Shown here: one piece after another, positions 6,353 through 8,203 of the stretch | How the letters are laid out: each line of letters opens with the position of its first letter | Position numbering within the stretch: position 1 is the first letter of the stretch | Notes under the pieces: model-generated | The model's input: only the letters and a program-made list of their open reading frames with translations | The model's database searches: none | What the model was told of the DNA's origin: nothing | Assembly: GCA_038200275.1 (NCBI GenBank) | Contig: JBBPYC010000083.1 | Span: 1-8,203, forward strand | DNA: 8,203 bases | Source: JBBPYC01 sp038200275 | Lineage (GTDB): Bacteria; Pseudomonadota; Gammaproteobacteria; Burkholderiales; Burkholderiaceae_C | Reading direction: 5' to 3' | Program-made: the position numbers and the translations under genes

Positions 6353-8007
6353 CCAAGCTTTTGTATCCTTCCACACCGGGCGCTGCGCTCGACCATCCAC
6401 CACAGCGCCGGCTCGGCTGGCTGCTGCGCGTCCCGGCGTTGGCTGGTCTGTTGCTGGCCACCGGTTGTTCGTTTATTCCTGCGTATCAGCGGCCTGAAGC
6501 CCCGATTGCCACCACTTGGCCGAGCGGCATCAACGAGCCGACCGACGTCGCGCCCGTGGCGGAGCTGCCCTGGCAACAGTTCTTCACCGACCCGCGGCTG
6601 TCCTCTTTGATCGAGATCGCGCTGTTCCACAACCGGGATCTGCGCGTGGCGATCGAATCGGTCGAGCAGGCGCGTGCGCTCTACGGCATCCGGCGCGCGG
6701 ACCAGTTCCCGACCTTGAACGCAGGCGGCACCGTGTCACGCGCCCCGGCTGTGATTGCAGGCAAGAAGACCAATGTCACGACCTACAACGTCGGCCTGCT
6801 GGTCAACGCCTGGGAGATCGATTTCTTCGGCCGCATTGAAAGTCTGAAGGAAGCGGCGCTCGCGCAATACCTGGCCAGCGAGCAGGGCGCACGGGCAGCG
6901 CAGATCAGCCTGGTGTCGGCGGTAGCGAACACCTGGTTTGCGCTGCTGGCCGACCAGCAGTTGATCGAGATCACGCGCCAGACGCTGGAAACCCGCCAGC
7001 AATCGCAAAAGCTCGCACAACTGCGCTTTGACAACGGCGTCACCTCCGAGCTCGACCTGCGCCAAGCCGAGTCGTTGACCGAAGCCGCGAACGCGTCCTT
7101 GGCTTCCGTGCAGCGCCAGCGTGCGTTGGATGAAAACGCACTGACGTTGCTGATTGGCCGGCCTGTCGACATGCGGCTGACCGACAGCACGTTGTTCGGT
7201 GAAGCCACGCCCAACGCGATCGGCGTGGTCGACGTGCCGGCGGGCCTGCCGTCCGACCTGCTGCAGCGCCGGCCCGACGTCCTGCAAGCCGAACTGCAGT
7301 TGATTGCGGCCAACGCCAACATCGGCGCTGCGCGTGCTGCGTTCTTCCCACGCATCACGTTGACGGCCGGCCTTGGGCTGGTCAGCAACCAATTGTCGGG
7401 CTTGTTTCAAAGCGGCGCGCTCGGTCTCACCGCCAGTTCGCAGGCGCTGCTGCCGATCTTCGACTTCGGCCGCAACGAGGCGAACCTGGAAGCCGTGCGG
7501 GCAGGCCGGCGCATCGCGGTCGCTCAGTACCAGAAAGCGATCCAGTCGGCGTTCCGCGACGTGGCCGACGCACTTGCCGGCCGCGCTACGCTGGGCGAGC
7601 AACTGCGTGCGATACGGGCACAAGCGCGCGCCGAGAGCGTGCGCTTCAAGCTCGCCGACATGCGTTATCAAAACGGCATCTCGAGCTACCTGGAGCTGCT
7701 GGATGCCCAGCGTGCGCTGTTCGGTACGCAGCAGGCCGTGGTGCAGACGCGGCTGGCCCAACTGCAAAGCCGCGTGCTGCTGTACAAAGCGCTTGGCGGT
7801 GGCTGGAGCGAAGTCGCTGCAGCCGGTCCGCGCGTTGGACCGGACGGCAGACCACTGCCCACGGCGGCACCGGCAACGCTTGAACCCGCATTCCAGCCCG
7901 TCCCCACCGCGCAGCCGAGAGACAGCGTGAAACCCGCCCCAGCAGCGGTGCCGCGCTCTGCCACACCCAAGGCCAGAAACAAGGCGCCGTCTATAATTAA
8001 ACGCTGA
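6349..8007 (+). CDS. oprM: Outer-membrane efflux channel lipoprotein (OprM/NodT-type)
   Basis: Outer-membrane factor, a trimeric barrel-and-tunnel duct for the RND pump. It is 552 aa versus about 485 for OprM. The signal peptide (RRLGWLLRVPALAGLLLATG) ends in Cys40, followed by SFIPAYQRPEAPIATTW, very like the mature OprM N-terminus. The lipobox has Ala at -3 (A-T-G-C), which is less usual than Leu. Two outer-membrane efflux repeats are seen: the first has NAWEIDFFGRIESLKEAAL at about 150-170; the second has QRRPDVLQAELQLIAANAN at about 305-323, AARAAFFPRITLTAGLGL at about 327-344 and PIFDFGRNEANL near 369. The core ends at LGGGW (residues 482-486), about where OprM ends. The last 66 residues form a Pro/Ala-rich tail with a basic end (KARNKAPSIIKR). 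It starts inside the pump stop codon (ATGA), so it is the third gene of one operon. Confidence 0.96.
   Translation: MTKLLYPSTPGAALDHPPQRRLGWLLRVPALAGLLLATGCSFIPAYQRPEAPIATTWPSGINEPTDVAPVAELPWQQFFTDPRLSSLIEIALFHNRDLRVAIESVEQARALYGIRRADQFPTLNAGGTVSRAPAVIAGKKTNVTTYNVGLLVNAWEIDFFGRIESLKEAALAQYLASEQGARAAQISLVSAVANTWFALLADQQLIEITRQTLETRQQSQKLAQLRFDNGVTSELDLRQAESLTEAANASLASVQRQRALDENALTLLIGRPVDMRLTDSTLFGEATPNAIGVVDVPAGLPSDLLQRRPDVLQAELQLIAANANIGAARAAFFPRITLTAGLGLVSNQLSGLFQSGALGLTASSQALLPIFDFGRNEANLEAVRAGRRIAVAQYQKAIQSAFRDVADALAGRATLGEQLRAIRAQARAESVRFKLADMRYQNGISSYLELLDAQRALFGTQQAVVQTRLAQLQSRVLLYKALGGGWSEVAAAGPRVGPDGRPLPTAAPATLEPAFQPVPTAQPRDSVKPAPAAVPRSATPKARNKAPSIIKR
7992..7997 (+). promoter_or_regulatory. 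Candidate -10 box (TATAAT) inside the end of the channel gene
   Basis: A perfect TATAAT lies within an AT-rich patch (tctataattaaacg) in otherwise GC-rich coding DNA, 10 nt before the channel stop and 67 nt before the next start codon. No good TTGACA-like -35 is seen: at 17-nt spacing the sequence is aaggcc. This could be the promoter of the downstream cytochrome-like gene, giving it expression independent of the efflux operon. It is a motif match only. Confidence 0.4.
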
Positions 8008-8009
8008 TC

Positions 8010-8035
8010 GGGCTGCTTTTCTGGCCCACTTTTTT
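8010..8035 (+). terminator. Weak intrinsic terminator-like hairpin after the efflux operon
   Basis: gggct (8010-8014) pairs with ggccc (8023-8027), a 5-bp stem including one G-U pair, across an 8-nt loop. After two bases comes a run of six T (8030-8035). It sits directly after the channel stop codon, where an operon terminator would be expected, but the stem is short and probably only partly effective. It also lies downstream of the TATAAT at 7992, so it could be in the leader of the next transcript. Confidence 0.35.
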
Positions 8036-8063
8036 CGCGCACCAGCAAAGAGCCAATCGCCTC

Positions 8064-8203
8064 ATGAGCAACGCCATCAGCCATGCCGAAGACTCGGCCC
8101 ACGCCGGGCCAATCAAGAATCCGCGGCAATTCGTCTACACGGTGCTTGCTGCATTCGTGCTGCCGATTTTCATCATCATCGGGCTGGTGCTGTTCGTCAC
8201 TTA
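8064..8203 (+). CDS. Membrane-anchored protein N-terminus, probably c-type cytochrome (partial)
   Basis: An open frame from ATG 8064 to the right edge (46 complete codons) begins MSNAISHAEDSAHAGPIKNP. A hydrophobic segment follows at about residues 24-46 (VYTVLAAFVLPIFIIIGLVL), likely an uncleaved N-terminal membrane anchor or signal. The pattern of a short His/Glu-rich head, then PIK(N/T)P(R/K)Q and a single helix containing AAFVLPI resembles Burkholderiales class I cytochromes (cytochrome c5-like) anchored in the inner membrane. No haem-binding CXXCH is inside the window, so the family call is from memory of the N-terminus. The upstream AAAGAG (8047-8052) is 11 nt before the ATG, a weak and distant ribosome site. 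It is codirectional with the efflux operon, separated by 56 nt, and probably a separate unit. Confidence 0.6.
   Translation, partial: MSNAISHAEDSAHAGPIKNPRQFVYTVLAAFVLPIFIIIGLVLFVT

Noticed and set aside
4577..6403. A 608-codon open frame antisense to the pump gene
   Set aside because: It mirrors the strong G/C third-position bias of the pump gene. Its product is a His/Arg/Gln-rich sequence with no recognisable domain, while the sense strand is an unmistakable RND pump.
6736..7767. A 343-codon open frame antisense to the channel gene
   Set aside because: Same cause: a compositional shadow of a clearly identified sense gene, with no family resemblance or ribosome site.
1..8203. CRISPR arrays, tRNA or rRNA genes, attachment sites
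   Set aside because: No spaced direct repeats, tRNA-like cloverleaf, or rRNA-like sequence were found on either strand.

Overview
The window looks like a high-GC betaproteobacterial chromosome, most likely Burkholderiales (Burkholderia/Paraburkholderia/Ralstonia type). This rests on strong G/C third positions, an AcrAB-OprM-type efflux operon of the kind common in that group, and a downstream gene whose N-terminus resembles Burkholderiales membrane-anchored c-type cytochromes. Genus is inference.

Layout. (1) Positions 1-801, minus strand: most of an IS5-family transposase, running off the left edge and broken by two reading-frame shifts, so a decayed insertion sequence. A 13/14-bp inverted repeat (828-867) lies just upstream of its start. 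(2) Positions about 868-1717: roughly 850 bp with no recognisable gene. It holds several short hairpins and one 59-codon small ORF with a good Shine-Dalgarno sequence. No intact regulator is visible, although pumps of this type usually have a TetR-family repressor next to them. (3) Positions 1718-8007, plus strand: a complete tripartite RND multidrug efflux operon of periplasmic adaptor lipoprotein, HAE1-class inner-membrane pump and outer-membrane channel lipoprotein. The adaptor and pump are 39 bp apart, and the pump and channel overlap by 4 bp (ATGA). (4) Positions 8008-8063: a short gap with a weak terminator-like hairpin, and a perfect TATAAT inside the last codons of the channel gene. 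(5) Positions 8064 to the right edge: the start of a membrane-anchored protein, probably a c-type cytochrome.

The three efflux genes should form one machine. The pump (proton-relay D407/D408/K936/R966/T973 all present) takes substrates from the periplasm and inner membrane. The adaptor bridges it to the channel, which opens to the outside. I see no evidence of a wholly new system. The points most worth checking are the missing local regulator beside a decayed IS, the unusually long Gly/Pro/Ala-rich extensions on all three efflux subunits, a substituted aromatic in the pump's drug pocket, and the signals between the channel gene and the cytochrome gene.
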